Part shown: positions 9,221-19,322 of the stretch, in pieces
How positions within the stretch are numbered: position 1 is the stretch's first letter
Layout of the letters: each line of letters opens with the position of its first letter
NCBI RefSeq assembly: GCF_003073375.1
Contig: NZ_CP029002.1
Span: 2,776,001-2,840,000 of the forward strand
Length of the DNA: 64,000 bases
Source: Lysinibacillus sp. 2017
GTDB taxonomy: Bacteria > Bacillota > Bacilli > Bacillales_A > Planococcaceae
Direction of reading: 5' to 3'
Program-made: the position numbers and the translations under genes
Notes under the pieces: model-generated
What the model was told of the DNA's origin: nothing
Database searches by the model: none
The model's input: the letters and a program-made list of their open reading frames with translations, nothing else

Positions 9221-11380
9221 ATGACAAATAAATTGTTCGCTTTGGATATAGGTACGCGTTCGGTTGTCGGCATTATTATAGAACAACACGAGGACCATTA
9301 TCATGTAGCAGATATTTTAGTAAAAGAACATAAAGAACGTGCCATGGTCGATGGACAAATACATAATGTTTTGTACGTAGCAGAACTCATTAAAGAAATA
9401 AAAAAGCAATTAGAAGAAACACATGGCCCTTTAACGAAAGTAAGTGTAGCAGCTGCCGGACGCTCATTAAAAACGGAGCAAGCGATCGTTACTATCTCGA
9501 TTAAAAACCGCCCTATTTTTACAGAAGAAGATATTAACCGCTTAGAATTACAGGCCGTACAACAAGCCCAGCAGCAATTATTGCAGCAAAAAGAAGATGC
9601 AAAAAACAACCACTATTACTGTGTAGGTTATTCAGTGCTTTACTATCGTTTAGATGGCGAAGAAATCGGAAGCTTACTTGATCAGCAAGGGGATGAAGCG
9701 TCTATCGAAGTCATCGCTACATTCCTACCTCGTGTCGTTGTAGAATCTTTACTCGCTGCATTAAAGCGTGCAGATTTAGAAATGGAAGCATTAACTTTGG
9801 AGCCAATTGCAGCGATCAACGTTTTAATTCCCCCATCAATGCGTCGACTAAATGTCGCATTAGTTGATATTGGGGCAGGTACTTCTGATATTGCCATAAC
9901 CGATAAGAGTACTGTCGTTGCTTACGGCATGGTGCCAACAGCCGGCGATGAAATTACAGAGAGTCTAAGTGATTATTACTTATTAGACTTCCCAGTAGCT
10001 GAGATGGCAAAACGTCAAATGCACAAAAATGATAAAATTTTAATCCAAGATATTTTAGGCTTTGACCAATATTACCCTCGTGAAGAAGTGTTACAAGCTA
10101 TATATCCTGCGATTGAAAATTTAGCGAAGTCTATCGGCGAAGAAATTTTACGTTTAAATAATCAAGTAGCACCAAAGGCCATCATGCTTGTAGGTGGTGG
10201 TAGTTTAACGCCTAACTTAACCAATGAGCTGTGTAAAATTTTAAATTTACCATCAAATCGAGTAGCCGTAAGAGATTTAGATGCTATTCCAAATTTAACA
10301 CGCGCTGAAAATATTGAAGCAACACCAGAGCTTGTAACACCGATTGGTATCGCCATAGCTGCACAAAAAGCACCAATCCATTACATGTCAATAACGGTTA
10401 ATGACCAGGTTGTGCGTTTATTTGAATTAAAAGAAATGACTGTAGGCGATGCATTTTTAGCAGCGAATATTCGTGCAAAACAGCTATATGGAAAACCAGG
10501 TCATGGATTATCGATAACGGTCAATGGTCAAAGTGTATTCGTACCAGGTGAACACGGAGAACCAGCTCGCATCTTATTAAATGGGGAAGAAGCTTCTACG
10601 AAATCACAAATTAAGGGCGGCGATAAGATTGAATTAGTTGCAGGTAAAAATGGGGATCATGCAAAAGTCAATGTCCGCGAAATTATTGATGCAGCTGCTG
10701 TTAAAACGATTACAATCCAGGACACAATGCATATGTTAGAACCGAAAGTATATGTTAACAACAAATTAGTAAATTTAGATACAATGCTGAATGATCGTGA
10801 TATTGTCGTTGCTGAAACGGTAGAAACCATTGAAAATGCCCTTAAGCAGACAAACAATTTAACCCAATACAATCAATTCCGTTCATATAGTATCCAAATT
10901 GATGGTAAACCTGTTTATTTACCAGAGTATTCTTCACAGCTTTTCATTAATGGCAAGCCAGGAAAACTACATTATCCAGTTCAAAATGGAGATGTGCTTA
11001 CATTTGAACAAGTTTCATTGCCAACAGCCGAAATGATTGCGAGTCATTTAAACCTACTATTAGAGGATAAAATGATTGTGACTTTCCAAAACGAACAAGT
11101 CGAGCTTGCGAAAATTGCACGTGAATTTTTTGTTAATGGTAAAGTCGTACAAGGAATCGTAACTGTTCCAAATGGTGCAACGATAAAAATAGTAGAAAAA
11201 GATACGGGCAAATGGATTTACCAAGACGTATTCCGTTTCTCAACATGGCAACTACCGACAGCATTTAAAGGCTCCTTTACAATTCTGCGTAACGGTCAGC
11301 CAACATCATTTGATGCTGATATTTTTGGCGGTGACAAATTAGAAATTCAGTTAACTGAACAACCTGTACCTAGTAGATAA
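9221..11380 (+). CDS. FtsA-like actin-fold ATPase with long C-terminal extension
   Basis: Residues 1-360 resemble FtsA/PilM: phosphate-1 loop 'LFALDIGTRSVVGII', SHS2-like insert, phosphate-2 'VALVDIGAGTSDIAI', and adenosine motif 'AIMLVGGGSLTPNL'. Residues 370-719 are not part of cell-division FtsA; they contain several stretches of the form 'ITVNGQSVFVPG...ILLNGEEA...I.GGDKIELV' that recur with spacing of about 70-100 residues, suggestive of tandem beta-grasp-like domains. No membrane segment and no FtsA-type C-terminal amphipathic helix (for membrane and FtsZ interplay) is evident. It stands alone between aroA and ytxH, not next to ftsZ. Role unknown; a cell envelope scaffold is a guess. 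Confidence 0.7.
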   Translation: MTNKLFALDIGTRSVVGIIIEQHEDHYHVADILVKEHKERAMVDGQIHNVLYVAELIKEIKKQLEETHGPLTKVSVAAAGRSLKTEQAIVTISIKNRPIFTEEDINRLELQAVQQAQQQLLQQKEDAKNNHYYCVGYSVLYYRLDGEEIGSLLDQQGDEASIEVIATFLPRVVVESLLAALKRADLEMEALTLEPIAAINVLIPPSMRRLNVALVDIGAGTSDIAITDKSTVVAYGMVPTAGDEITESLSDYYLLDFPVAEMAKRQMHKNDKILIQDILGFDQYYPREEVLQAIYPAIENLAKSIGEEILRLNNQVAPKAIMLVGGGSLTPNLTNELCKILNLPSNRVAVRDLDAIPNLTRAENIEATPELVTPIGIAIAAQKAPIHYMSITVNDQVVRLFELKEMTVGDAFLAANIRAKQLYGKPGHGLSITVNGQSVFVPGEHGEPARILLNGEEASTKSQIKGGDKIELVAGKNGDHAKVNVREIIDAAAVKTITIQDTMHMLEPKVYVNNKLVNLDTMLNDRDIVVAETVETIENALKQTNNLTQYNQFRSYSIQIDGKPVYLPEYSSQLFINGKPGKLHYPVQNGDVLTFEQVSLPTAEMIASHLNLLLEDKMIVTFQNEQVELAKIAREFFVNGKVVQGIVTVPNGATIKIVEKDTGKWIYQDVFRFSTWQLPTAFKGSFTILRNGQPTSFDADIFGGDKLEIQLTEQPVPSR

Positions 11381-11386
11381 AATAGA

Positions 11387-11423
11387 AATGGCCTCCAATA
11401 GCGCGTATTGGAGGCCATTTTTT
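11387..11423. terminator. Bidirectional terminator between FtsA-like gene and ytxH
   Basis: AATGGCCTCCAATA (11387-11400) pairs perfectly with TATTGGAGGCCATT (11406-11419) and is followed by a T-run; it serves both convergent genes. Confidence 0.9.
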
Positions 11424-11908
11424 TATTCGATTGATGAATGGCGTGTAGAATTTGTTACATCTTCATCTACTTGTTCTACTTGTTCTACAGCAACTGCTAC
11501 GTCTTCTGCTGCTTCTTTAAAAACATCCTCTAATGGTTCTTCACCTTCTGAAGAAACCGTACCATCATCATAAGCAGGTGGCTGCTTAGCTGTTTTTGCC
11601 TTTACTTTACCAACTAAAGTTACCGATTGCTCTTTTAATTGGTTGGACAATTGGGTTGTTTTTTCCTTTGCAGTTTCTGACAACTCAGCGCCCTTTTCTT
11701 TTAATGTTACTGCTTGAACAGCAACATCATTACGTAATTCACTGCCAGCTTTTGGCGCAAGTAACAATGCCGCTGCTGCCCCTACAATTCCGCCCACTAA
11801 AGCGCCGATGACAAAATCTTTCATTTGAACGCTATCCTCTCCATAAATCGATTTATCAATTTGTGTAAAATCTTGAGGTGATTGAACTGTTACTATCTTT
11901 TCTGCCAT
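11423..11908 (-). CDS. ytxH: YtxH-family protein (general stress / envelope associated)
   Basis: The 161-aa protein has the YtxH signature: one Gly/Ala-rich membrane segment 'FVIGALVGGIVGAAAALLLAPKAGSELRNDV' near residues 32-62, followed by a long charged helical tail (heptad-like Lys/Glu-rich stretch). Family function is unknown; in B. subtilis ytxGHJ is a stress-induced operon. GGGGGAG precedes the ATG. It follows ytxG by 27 bp in the same direction. The last 35 residues are acidic and low complexity. Confidence 0.85.
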   Translation of the reverse strand: MAEKIVTVQSPQDFTQIDKSIYGEDSVQMKDFVIGALVGGIVGAAAALLLAPKAGSELRNDVAVQAVTLKEKGAELSETAKEKTTQLSNQLKEQSVTLVGKVKAKTAKQPPAYDDGTVSSEGEEPLEDVFKEAAEDVAVAVEQVEQVDEDVTNSTRHSSIE

Positions 11909-11935
11909 AAATAGCTCCCCCTTAATAATAACTGT

Positions 11936-12451
11936 TTAGCCTTTATTTCGTTTTAAGAAACCAAATTTCGATTTTGTTTCCATGTTTGGTGGTGTTTCAT
12001 TTGTATTTGTACTTGTGTAAATCACATCTTCTTGATTGATAGGTTTTCGTTGCTTCCATTGATCTGCAATGCCCATTGCAACATTACTCCATTGAACAAC
12101 TTGCGCAATTTTATCTTCGTTTTTATGCACTTCTGTTGAAATTGATGATGTGATGCGTTGAACAGAAGCGTTTAAGCTGTTCATCGAATCCCCAACTCCT
12201 TTTACTGCATGTACAACAGAATTTAACTTTTCTGATTTATCCGAAATGTCATCTGCTAATGAATTTGTTTTCGTTAAAAGTGTAGTCGTTTCACGCGTGA
12301 TGCCTTCCATTTGACCTTCAATACCTGCAACTGTTCCTGCGATAGAATTTAATGTATTCTTTAACGAAAACAGTGTCATCCCAATACTTACGCATAACAC
12401 TAGAAATCCGATTGCTGCAATTAAAGCCGCAATATAAAGTACTACTTCCAT
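11936..12451 (-). CDS. ytxG: YtxG-family DUF948 membrane protein
   Basis: One N-terminal transmembrane segment (residues 4-29, 'LYIAALIAAIGFLVLCVSIGMTLF') is followed by a coiled-coil-like region with repeated polar/hydrophobic periodicity ('LLTKTNSLADDISDKSEKLN'), typical of DUF948. The C-terminus is basic. Ribosome site GAGGAGGG lies just before the ATG. It is paired with ytxH as in Bacillus. Specific function is not known. Confidence 0.85.
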   Translation of the reverse strand: MEVVLYIAALIAAIGFLVLCVSIGMTLFSLKNTLNSIAGTVAGIEGQMEGITRETTTLLTKTNSLADDISDKSEKLNSVVHAVKGVGDSMNSLNASVQRITSSISTEVHKNEDKIAQVVQWSNVAMGIADQWKQRKPINQEDVIYTSTNTNETPPNMETKSKFGFLKRNKG

Positions 12452-12696
12452 TTAATGCCCTCCTCTATCTAGTTCAATTTTAACTATTCGACATAAAATT
12501 GTACATTCCTTTTAAAAAATAGAATTACATTTTTGTCCATATTTACATAATTCCCAATCACCATTTGAATAAAACATATTCTCGTATTATGTATTCTTAT
12601 TTTTAGAAAAACAGCATTCGCGCCAAAATAATGCAAAGTGATGTCTTTTTTATGTCAATTCCCTTGAAAAGTTATCGTTTCTTATTTGCTAAAGAA

Positions 12697-12728
12697 AAAC
12701 AGCTTATCCGTTACGGATTAAGCTGTTT
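12697..12728 (-). terminator. murC terminator overlapping the stop codon
   Basis: On the minus strand AAACAGCTTAATCCG pairs with CGGATAAGCTGTTT and is followed by TTC TTT; the hairpin begins inside the last murC codons. The rest of 12452-12696 shows no gene. Confidence 0.8.
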
Positions 12729-14031
12729 CCTCATTATTTAATAATTTTTCAAAAGCATCTTGATATTTATGAATATCACCAGCACCCATGAATAAGAATA
12801 CTGCATTTTTATGTTTTTTCAGATGGTCAATCGTTTCAAACTGTAAAACTTCACAACCTTCGATTAATGTACTTAAATCTTGAATTGAAAGTTCTCCTTT
12901 TTTTTCACGTGCTGATCCGAAAATATCACATAAATACGTAGCATCTGCAGCACTTAAGCTATTCGCAAAATCTTGTAAAAATGCCTTTGTACGAGTGAAT
13001 GTGTGTGGTTGGAAAATCGCAACTACTTCACGGTCTGGATATTTTTGACGAGCTGATTGTAATGTCGCGGCAATTTCAGTTGGATGATGTGCATAATCAT
13101 CGACAATGACAACATCTCCAATTTTCGATTCAGTAAAGCGACGTTTCACGCCACCATACGTAGTTAAGCGTTCTTGAATTAAGTTTGCTGGAATTCCTTC
13201 ATAATGGCAAAGAGAAATAACCGCTAATGAATTTAATACCGTATGATCGCCGAATAATGGAATAAAGAACTTGCTATAAAATTCGTTGCGTACATAAACT
13301 TCAAACTCAGTACCTTCTGTTGTTTTTACGATATTACGAGCGGCAAAATCATTTTCTTGTCCAAACCCGTAATATACAACAGGTACGTTTGCTTGAATTC
13401 TTTGTAATTGCTCATCGTCACCACATGCGATAATCGCTTTATTTACTTGTAATGCCAACGATTGGAACGCACTATATACGTCCTCAATATCTGTAAAGTA
13501 ATCTGGGTGATCGAAATCGATATTTGTCATCACCGCATAATCCGGATGATATGCTAAAAAGTGTCGACGGTATTCACAAGCTTCCATAACGAAGTATGAG
13601 GCATCAGATTTTCCTGCGCCAGTTCCATCACCGATTAAAAATGATGTCGGCATATAACCGCCAATTACATGACTCATTAAACCTGTTGTTGAGGTTTTAC
13701 CATGTGCACCTGTAATGGCGATCGATGTATAGCGTTTAATATAATCTCCTAAAAACTTGTGATAGCGAATAATTTCTAAGCCTAATTCACGCGCACGCAC
13801 TAATTCAGGGTGCTCATCAGGAAATGCATTCCCTGCAATAATTGTTAAGCCTGGTTGTATGTTGTTTTCATCAAATGTAAAAATTTCAATTTTTCGGTCA
13901 CGCAAAGGTTGCTCAGTAAAATAATATGTGTCGACATCTGAACCTTGCACATACTCTCCAGAATCAAATAAAATCTGTGCAAGCGAACTCATGCCTGAAC
14001 CTTTAATACCTGTAAAATGATAGCGTGTCAT
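12718..14031 (-). CDS. murC: UDP-N-acetylmuramate--L-alanine ligase
   Basis: This Mur ligase adds L-Ala to UDP-MurNAc in cytoplasmic peptidoglycan precursor synthesis. The N-terminal Rossmann motif '[18 protein letters not shown]' starts at residue 3, the ATP P-loop is '[14 protein letters not shown]', the central '[10 protein letters not shown]' and C-terminal '[10 protein letters not shown]' are standard. The start at 14031 is selected by AGGAGGG 11 bp upstream and by alignment of the N-terminus; 437 aa compares with about 432 in B. subtilis. It has its own promoter at 14243-14248. Confidence 0.96.
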   Translation of the reverse strand: MTRYHFTGIKGSGMSSLAQILFDSGEYVQGSDVDTYYFTEQPLRDRKIEIFTFDENNIQPGLTIIAGNAFPDEHPELVRARELGLEIIRYHKFLGDYIKRYTSIAITGAHGKTSTTGLMSHVIGGYMPTSFLIGDGTGAGKSDASYFVMEACEYRRHFLAYHPDYAVMTNIDFDHPDYFTDIEDVYSAFQSLALQVNKAIIACGDDEQLQRIQANVPVVYYGFGQENDFAARNIVKTTEGTEFEVYVRNEFYSKFFIPLFGDHTVLNSLAVISLCHYEGIPANLIQERLTTYGGVKRRFTESKIGDVVIVDDYAHHPTEIAATLQSARQKYPDREVVAIFQPHTFTRTKAFLQDFANSLSAADATYLCDIFGSAREKKGELSIQDLSTLIEGCEVLQFETIDHLKKHKNAVFLFMGAGDIHKYQDAFEKLLNNEETA

Positions 14032-14240
14032 TATTGTTAAAACCCTCCTAGGATGCAAAGACCCCATTGAATTATCAAATCTTATCAATTTCCCACGGTC
14101 AACCTAACTTTAGATTCGGTATTGCCTTGTACAAAAAATTCGTCACCAAATTCATGCCGTTTCCGGGGCCATTAACTTCATTCAATAGATAGTAAAAATC
14201 TGCTGATTGAGGTAATGAATTATTGATTAAAAGTATGCCT

Positions 14241-14252
14241 ACATTATAGCAC
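14241..14252 (-). promoter_or_regulatory. murC promoter, extended -10 type
   Basis: On the minus strand TGCTATAATG (TATAAT = plus 14243-14248) is an extended -10 element; the -35 region is poor, as expected for this class. It implies a murC leader of about 200 nt (14032-14236), in which I see no clear riboswitch. Confidence 0.45.
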
Positions 14253-14317
14253 TAAATACACGGAACGATAATTGAACAACAATTCTAAAAATTAAAATTG
14301 TCTAGTTAATTAGTTCT

Positions 14318-17300
14318 TTAGTCCCCAAATTGAATAGATAAATCCGCTTCCGTAATGAAAACATCTCTCGGTTTACTACCTTTTGGCTCGGAAACGTAAC
14401 CTTCTCGCTCTAACATGTCAATTAGTCTTGCCGCACGATTATACCCAATATGATAACGTCGTTGTAATAAAGAAGTTGATGCAGATCCTTGTTCAAATAC
14501 AAATCGGCATACTTCTTCAAATAATTCATCTTGTTCTTCGGCGGCTTCTGTGCGTTTAAGTAACTCTTCTTGCTTAAATATATATTCAGGCTCTCCTTGT
14601 TCACGAACAAATTCAATGATTTCTTCAATTTCATCATCCGTTACGAATGTTCCTTGAATACGAGTTGGTGCGGACATACCATTTCCTAAATATAGCATAT
14701 CTCCTTTACCAAGCAAGCGTTCTGCGCCTTGCGAATCTAAAATTGTACGTGAATCGATTTGCGATGACACAGAAAATGCGATACGTGTTGGGATATTTGA
14801 TTTAATAAGTCCTGTAATTACATCTACTGACGGACGTTGTGTTGCTACGATTAAATGGATGCCTGCTGCACGTGCTTTTTGAGTAATTCGGACAATGCTA
14901 TCCTCTACATCTTGCGGAGACATCATCATTAAATCTGCTAACTCATCAATAACAATTAATAAGTAAGGTAATTTTTGTGCATACATGCCGTTTTCATCAC
15001 ACATTTTATTATACGCTTCGATTTTACGGGCACCGCTATGCATAAATAATTGATAACGTCTTTCCATTTCTTCTACAGCCCATTTTAAAGCGGCTGTTGC
15101 TGCCTTTACATCTGTAATTACTGGGCTGACTAAGTGCGGAATGTTATTAAATGGTGCCAATTCAACCATTTTTGGGTCAATTAGCATCAATTTCAATTCA
15201 TTTGGATCAGACTTATATAATAGACTTACTAAAATAGAGTTAATACACACTGATTTCCCTGAACCCGTTGCACCAGCAATTAACCCATGCGGCATTTTTC
15301 GTAAATCAATTGTAACTGGTTTACCCGTTAAATCTAATCCTAAAGCAGCTTCTAATGGCGAATCTGAATTACGGAATGATTCGGAATCGGTAACTTCAGA
15401 TAAGCGAACCGATCTTGAAATACGATTTGGAATTTCAATCCCAATCGAACGTTTCCCAGGAATTGGTGCATCGATTCGAATGTCTTTTGCCGCAAGTGAT
15501 AACTTAATATCGTCAGCTAGGTTTCGTACTTTACTTACCTTTGTACCATGTCCTACAGTTATTTCAAATTGTGTTACAGCTGGACCTTGTACGATAGATT
15601 CAATTTGTGCCTGAATTTGGAAGTAGGAAAGTGTTTCGACTAAATTTTCACCTTGTTCATCCATCCAGTCACGGTCTTCTACCATTTCCTCTGGAGGTGC
15701 TAAATATTCAAGAGGTGGTTTCACATATGGTATTCGTTTTTTCACTGGCTGTTCTGATTCAACAACTGGTAAATCTTCTTGATTAAGCGTTTCTGGTTGT
15801 TCAACTAACATTTCAGGAGCTTGTTGTTCCTTCGACTTTTCAGAAACCGATTCAATGACTTGTTCATCCATCACTTCAGTTTCAATCATTGGCAATGGCT
15901 CCTGATTTGCTACTACTTCTGCTTGTTCAATTTGTTCAACGACATCCAATGGTTCTACTTCCATTATTTCTTCAACATATGGCTCAGCTTCTTCAATAAT
16001 TTCCTCGCGTTCTAAAGTTCCTACTGCAACTTCAGATTGTACTGGTTGTTCATCCAATTGTTCCATTACTGGAATATCTGGAGTTTTTTCAGGTGCAGTT
16101 ATTGTGAATTTTATAGGTTCTTTTTCAACTGATTCCATTTCGACTAGTTGCTCGGTAATTTCAACATCATTTGCTGGATGAGCATTTTCTTCATATAACG
16201 TTTCTTCTACTTTTTCAGATGTAAGATGATCATTTTCATGGAATTGCAGTTCATTCGAAGCGTTTACTGTCACTTGTATTGAAGTAATTTCACCTTCTAC
16301 TTCAATCGGTGACTCCTCTACTGACATCATCGGTTGTTCCGATTGCTCTAATTGCTCATTTACATATTTTTTCGTCAACATTTTCTCTTTATCCGATTTC
16401 AGCATGACAACATTAAATGGTATGCGACTACCTGTATTATTAGGTTGTAGCTGCTCAGGTTCATTTTGTTGATCTTGCACGTTTGGTTGCTCTACTTGTG
16501 GCATTTGCTCTACGTTCAATTGACCAATATGAATTGTTGAATTTTCAATGGTTACATGCTTTACTTGCACATCATTTAAAATTTCTGCTGGCGTTGGTTC
16601 TCTATCAGCCTCTACTGCTTGCGTTTCAAGTTGGATTACTTGACCCTCTTCTACTTCTTTTTCTTGTGCTAAAATAACTGGCGTTTCTACATTTTCAAAA
16701 TAGGGAGTGGTCATTGCTACTTCAGAATTAACTTCCTCTTCATCTAGTTCAAATGAGATTGGTTCAACAATTGGTTGCGTATCAGCTATGCTCGTTGTCT
16801 CTTCCAATTGTTCACTTATTTCCGCTATAGGCTCTATTGGTTCTTGGTGTAACATTATAGTTTCAACTGGCTCTTTATTTTCCTGAATGGAATCGTCAAC
16901 AAGCTGTTGGCCTGTTAAATGAACAGGTGCATCGACCTCTTGTTCTTTCACACTAGGTTCTTCTTGTATAGAATCATGTTGTTTTTCCATTAATTTTTCA
17001 ATCGGTGTTGGTTTCATAAATCCATGGACAGGTGAAGGCACTTCCGTTGGCACAAAGCGTTTTCGATTTGCTAATGGATTGATAAACTCTTGATTTACTT
17101 TACTCTCTTCACGCATTGGATTTTGCGTTAAAATTTCCTTTTCTTCTTTTGAAACAACGACTTTATGGGAATAATCATTATCACTTCGAATAACATTTGA
17201 ATACCCACGTCCTTTACGACGACGCTCTAAAAGATCACGAATACCTGAAACTTCCCCTTCATAATTCGGAGCTGGTACTGGTTTTTGTAAGTAATCTGGT

Positions 17301-17590
17301 AGCTTTAATGTTTCACTTTCTTCCTCATAAAAACGTGTCGAAGTTGGCTCTACTACAGGTCGATTTGGTTCTTCATCATTAAAATCATCTATTAAAGGAA
17401 AACGAAATGTTTTATTTTTTTCCTGGGGTACATTGTGAATAGCCGTTGGACGTTCATAATGCTGTTGTAGCTGATTATTATCATTGTCCTCTTGATGGTC
17501 TTCGTTATAATACTCTTGCTTATTTTCTTCGTACATTTCATTAGGGTCTTCATTAAATAGTTTATTAAATTTATTTTTTATCCAGCTCAT
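14318..17590 (-). CDS. sftA: DNA translocase SftA (FtsK/SpoIIIE family, soluble)
   Basis: The 1090-aa protein has a C-terminal FtsK/SpoIIIE motor: Walker A 'GATGSGKSVCINSILVSL', Walker B 'LLIVIDELADLMMM', 'ATQRPSVDVITGLIKSNIP', and a gamma winged helix at the end ('SASTSLLQRRYHIGYNRAARLIDMLE'). There are no membrane segments, the mark of SftA (YtpT) rather than SpoIIIE. SftA works at the septum in moving chromosome DNA before closure. The first 600 residues are a very long Glu/Gln/Pro-rich low-complexity linker, longer than in the 952-aa B. subtilis protein. The start at 17590 has GAAGTGA upstream. Confidence 0.94.
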   Translation of the reverse strand: MSWIKNKFNKLFNEDPNEMYEENKQEYYNEDHQEDNDNNQLQQHYERPTAIHNVPQEKNKTFRFPLIDDFNDEEPNRPVVEPTSTRFYEEESETLKLPDYLQKPVPAPNYEGEVSGIRDLLERRRKGRGYSNVIRSDNDYSHKVVVSKEEKEILTQNPMREESKVNQEFINPLANRKRFVPTEVPSPVHGFMKPTPIEKLMEKQHDSIQEEPSVKEQEVDAPVHLTGQQLVDDSIQENKEPVETIMLHQEPIEPIAEISEQLEETTSIADTQPIVEPISFELDEEEVNSEVAMTTPYFENVETPVILAQEKEVEEGQVIQLETQAVEADREPTPAEILNDVQVKHVTIENSTIHIGQLNVEQMPQVEQPNVQDQQNEPEQLQPNNTGSRIPFNVVMLKSDKEKMLTKKYVNEQLEQSEQPMMSVEESPIEVEGEITSIQVTVNASNELQFHENDHLTSEKVEETLYEENAHPANDVEITEQLVEMESVEKEPIKFTITAPEKTPDIPVMEQLDEQPVQSEVAVGTLEREEIIEEAEPYVEEIMEVEPLDVVEQIEQAEVVANQEPLPMIETEVMDEQVIESVSEKSKEQQAPEMLVEQPETLNQEDLPVVESEQPVKKRIPYVKPPLEYLAPPEEMVEDRDWMDEQGENLVETLSYFQIQAQIESIVQGPAVTQFEITVGHGTKVSKVRNLADDIKLSLAAKDIRIDAPIPGKRSIGIEIPNRISRSVRLSEVTDSESFRNSDSPLEAALGLDLTGKPVTIDLRKMPHGLIAGATGSGKSVCINSILVSLLYKSDPNELKLMLIDPKMVELAPFNNIPHLVSPVITDVKAATAALKWAVEEMERRYQLFMHSGARKIEAYNKMCDENGMYAQKLPYLLIVIDELADLMMMSPQDVEDSIVRITQKARAAGIHLIVATQRPSVDVITGLIKSNIPTRIAFSVSSQIDSRTILDSQGAERLLGKGDMLYLGNGMSAPTRIQGTFVTDDEIEEIIEFVREQGEPEYIFKQEELLKRTEAAEEQDELFEEVCRFVFEQGSASTSLLQRRYHIGYNRAARLIDMLEREGYVSEPKGSKPRDVFITEADLSIQFGD

Positions 17591-17740
17591 TATCGTCACT
17601 TCTTTCTTAAAAAACATTGCCCTACAACTATGAATTTGTAGTGGTCTTTACACATACACATAAATACGTATACCCTCAAAGCATATCATATTTAACCTGC
17701 AATTTGCGCATTCGAACAGATGTTTTTCGACATAATAAAA

Positions 17741-17775
17741 AGTCAGCCAAAGAGACCTAAGCTCCTTGACTGACT
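17741..17775 (-). terminator. ytpR terminator
   Basis: On the minus strand AGTCAGTCAAGGAG pairs with CTCTTTGGCTGACT and is followed by TTTTTATT. Confidence 0.85.
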
Positions 17776-17785
17776 TATCTACAAA

Positions 17786-18400
17786 TTAACGAGATGGAAT
17801 TTCAAATGGACTACCTACAACAGCTGATTCGTCTAAAACTAAAATTCCTTTTACTTCTGGAGCACCAGGAATTGCTAGTTCACGAGCTGAGCAAAGCATA
17901 CCGAATGAATCTTCACCACGTAAGTTTCCTTCTTTAATTAATAAACCTGATGGCATAACCGCGCCGATTTTGGCCACAACGACTTTTTGACCAGCATCAA
18001 CATTTGGTGCACCACATACGATTTGTACTGTTTCGTCACCTACGTTTACTTTACATACGCTTAATTTATCTGCATTTGGATGTTTATCTTTTGATTCAAC
18101 ATACCCTACGACAAATTTCGGTGAGAAATCTACTTCTAATGAAATTTCAGCATCATTTGCTTGAATGGCAGCTTCTAATTTTTCTACTAATTCAGGCGTT
18201 ACTTCAACATTACCTGTAACGTCAAGCTCGATATACTTACTAGCATTAAAAAGGTTGAAGGCTTTTACTTCACCTGTTGCTTCTTCTTTTAAGATGGCTA
18301 AATCGCCTACACGTTCCATTTGTGTTTTTACGATTGCTTCCATTGCTAATTGTACTAATAGGACATCTCCTACATGTTCTTTGTTATAAGCTACTTTCAT
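17786..18400 (-). CDS. ytpR: YtpR-family protein with tRNA-binding (EMAP/PheT-like) domain
   Basis: The 204-aa protein has an N-terminal DUF4479-type region and a C-terminal OB-fold tRNA-binding domain: 'FVVGYVESKDKHPNADKLSVCKVNVG', 'QIVCGAPNVDAGQKVVVAKIGAVMPSGL' and 'GMLCSARELAIPG' match the N-terminal module of bacterial PheT. It lacks the synthetase core, so it is a stand-alone RNA-binding protein of unknown physiological role. Its ATG overlaps the end of the DUF1444 gene by 4 bp, so the two are co-translated. Confidence 0.9.
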   Translation of the reverse strand: MKVAYNKEHVGDVLLVQLAMEAIVKTQMERVGDLAILKEEATGEVKAFNLFNASKYIELDVTGNVEVTPELVEKLEAAIQANDAEISLEVDFSPKFVVGYVESKDKHPNADKLSVCKVNVGDETVQIVCGAPNVDAGQKVVVAKIGAVMPSGLLIKEGNLRGEDSFGMLCSARELAIPGAPEVKGILVLDESAVVGSPFEIPSR

Positions 18401-19212
18401 GAATCTTCTTGCTCCTTTTTGACTTTGTTTTTAGCTAAAATAAATATCGGTTCTAAATGACCATTTTCATAAACGAATGACAATGATGTAATCGGTACAG
18501 CTCCAACTGTAAAGAAATGCATCGTCATCTGTGCTAATACATCATACCCTACTTCGTTGCGAATATCACCAATAATTAGTACATCTTGATGCGGTACAGA
18601 TACAGTCATTTCACCTTCAATTTGGCTTTCCATTTCTTTCAAAAAGCTTTCATTTAAAATACGGCTCGCATCATAACCATCATTATGATTTAAAAAGTAA
18701 TACATATTGCCCGAAACTTCATCACGTTTGACAGAAGTCGGCAATTTTTTGACAGAAAAGCGTGATGCTTCACGTACTTGTTCAGCTGTAACTTTTAATA
18801 TAGCCAGCATCGATTCATCGATTAAGCGAAATGTCGTGCCTAAATCAAGTGCGTAATAAATACGCGTTTCTGCTGTATGATCCGATACAACAAATGCGTG
18901 TCCCTCATTTGATTTTTTTGGAAATGAAGTTGAACGAATTACAGGATAAACATTCACTAAACCATTGAAACCTTCTTTATGCTCACGTTCCATTGCTAAG
19001 AAAGTCTGCTCGATTGTATAAATAATTTCATCAATCGCTTTTTCTTTTTTCGATTCATACTTCGTTAAAATTCCCGGTAACGAAATGTCCATACCTCGTC
19101 CTAAAACTTTATGATCAAGACGTAATTTATCGTATTTCTCATCGAATGTGAATGTGTAGTTTGCTTCCCCTAATTTTTCTTTAAGCTTTGCAACTAATTG
19201 TATGGATTCCAT
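18397..19212 (-). CDS. ytpQ: DUF1444 family protein (YtpQ)
   Basis: This 271-aa cytoplasmic protein has no signal peptide or membrane segment. It matches the conserved YtpQ family of Bacilli by order (next to ytpR) and by phrases such as 'VYPVIRSTSFPKKS', 'HAFVVSDHTAETRIYYALDLG' and 'LVYPVI'-type strands. The function is unknown. AAGGAGTG lies before the ATG. It overlaps ytpR by 4 bp and follows a terminator hairpin. Confidence 0.85.
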   Translation of the reverse strand: MESIQLVAKLKEKLGEANYTFTFDEKYDKLRLDHKVLGRGMDISLPGILTKYESKKEKAIDEIIYTIEQTFLAMEREHKEGFNGLVNVYPVIRSTSFPKKSNEGHAFVVSDHTAETRIYYALDLGTTFRLIDESMLAILKVTAEQVREASRFSVKKLPTSVKRDEVSGNMYYFLNHNDGYDASRILNESFLKEMESQIEGEMTVSVPHQDVLIIGDIRNEVGYDVLAQMTMHFFTVGAVPITSLSFVYENGHLEPIFILAKNKVKKEQEDS

Positions 19213-19239
19213 TCAATCACTCCTTTAACTTACAATAGA

Positions 19240-19265
19240 AAACGGCTCACTAAAGTGAACCGTTT
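19240..19265 (-). terminator. Hairpin terminator after the lipoprotein gene
   Basis: AAACGGCTCACT pairs with AGTGAACCGTTT around two bases; the minus-strand T-run is short, so termination may be partial and ytpQ-ytpR may receive read-through. Confidence 0.6.
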
Positions 19266-19322
19266 ATCGATTGCTTTCATACTGTTTATTGTATCAAAAA
19301 AATAGTTGAATTGCCTTGATAA

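Noticed and set aside
14033..14250. 47-codon open frame (ends ..[10 protein letters not shown]) in the murC leader
   Set aside because: It has no start codon with a ribosome site and begins inside the extended -10 of murC; likely chance.
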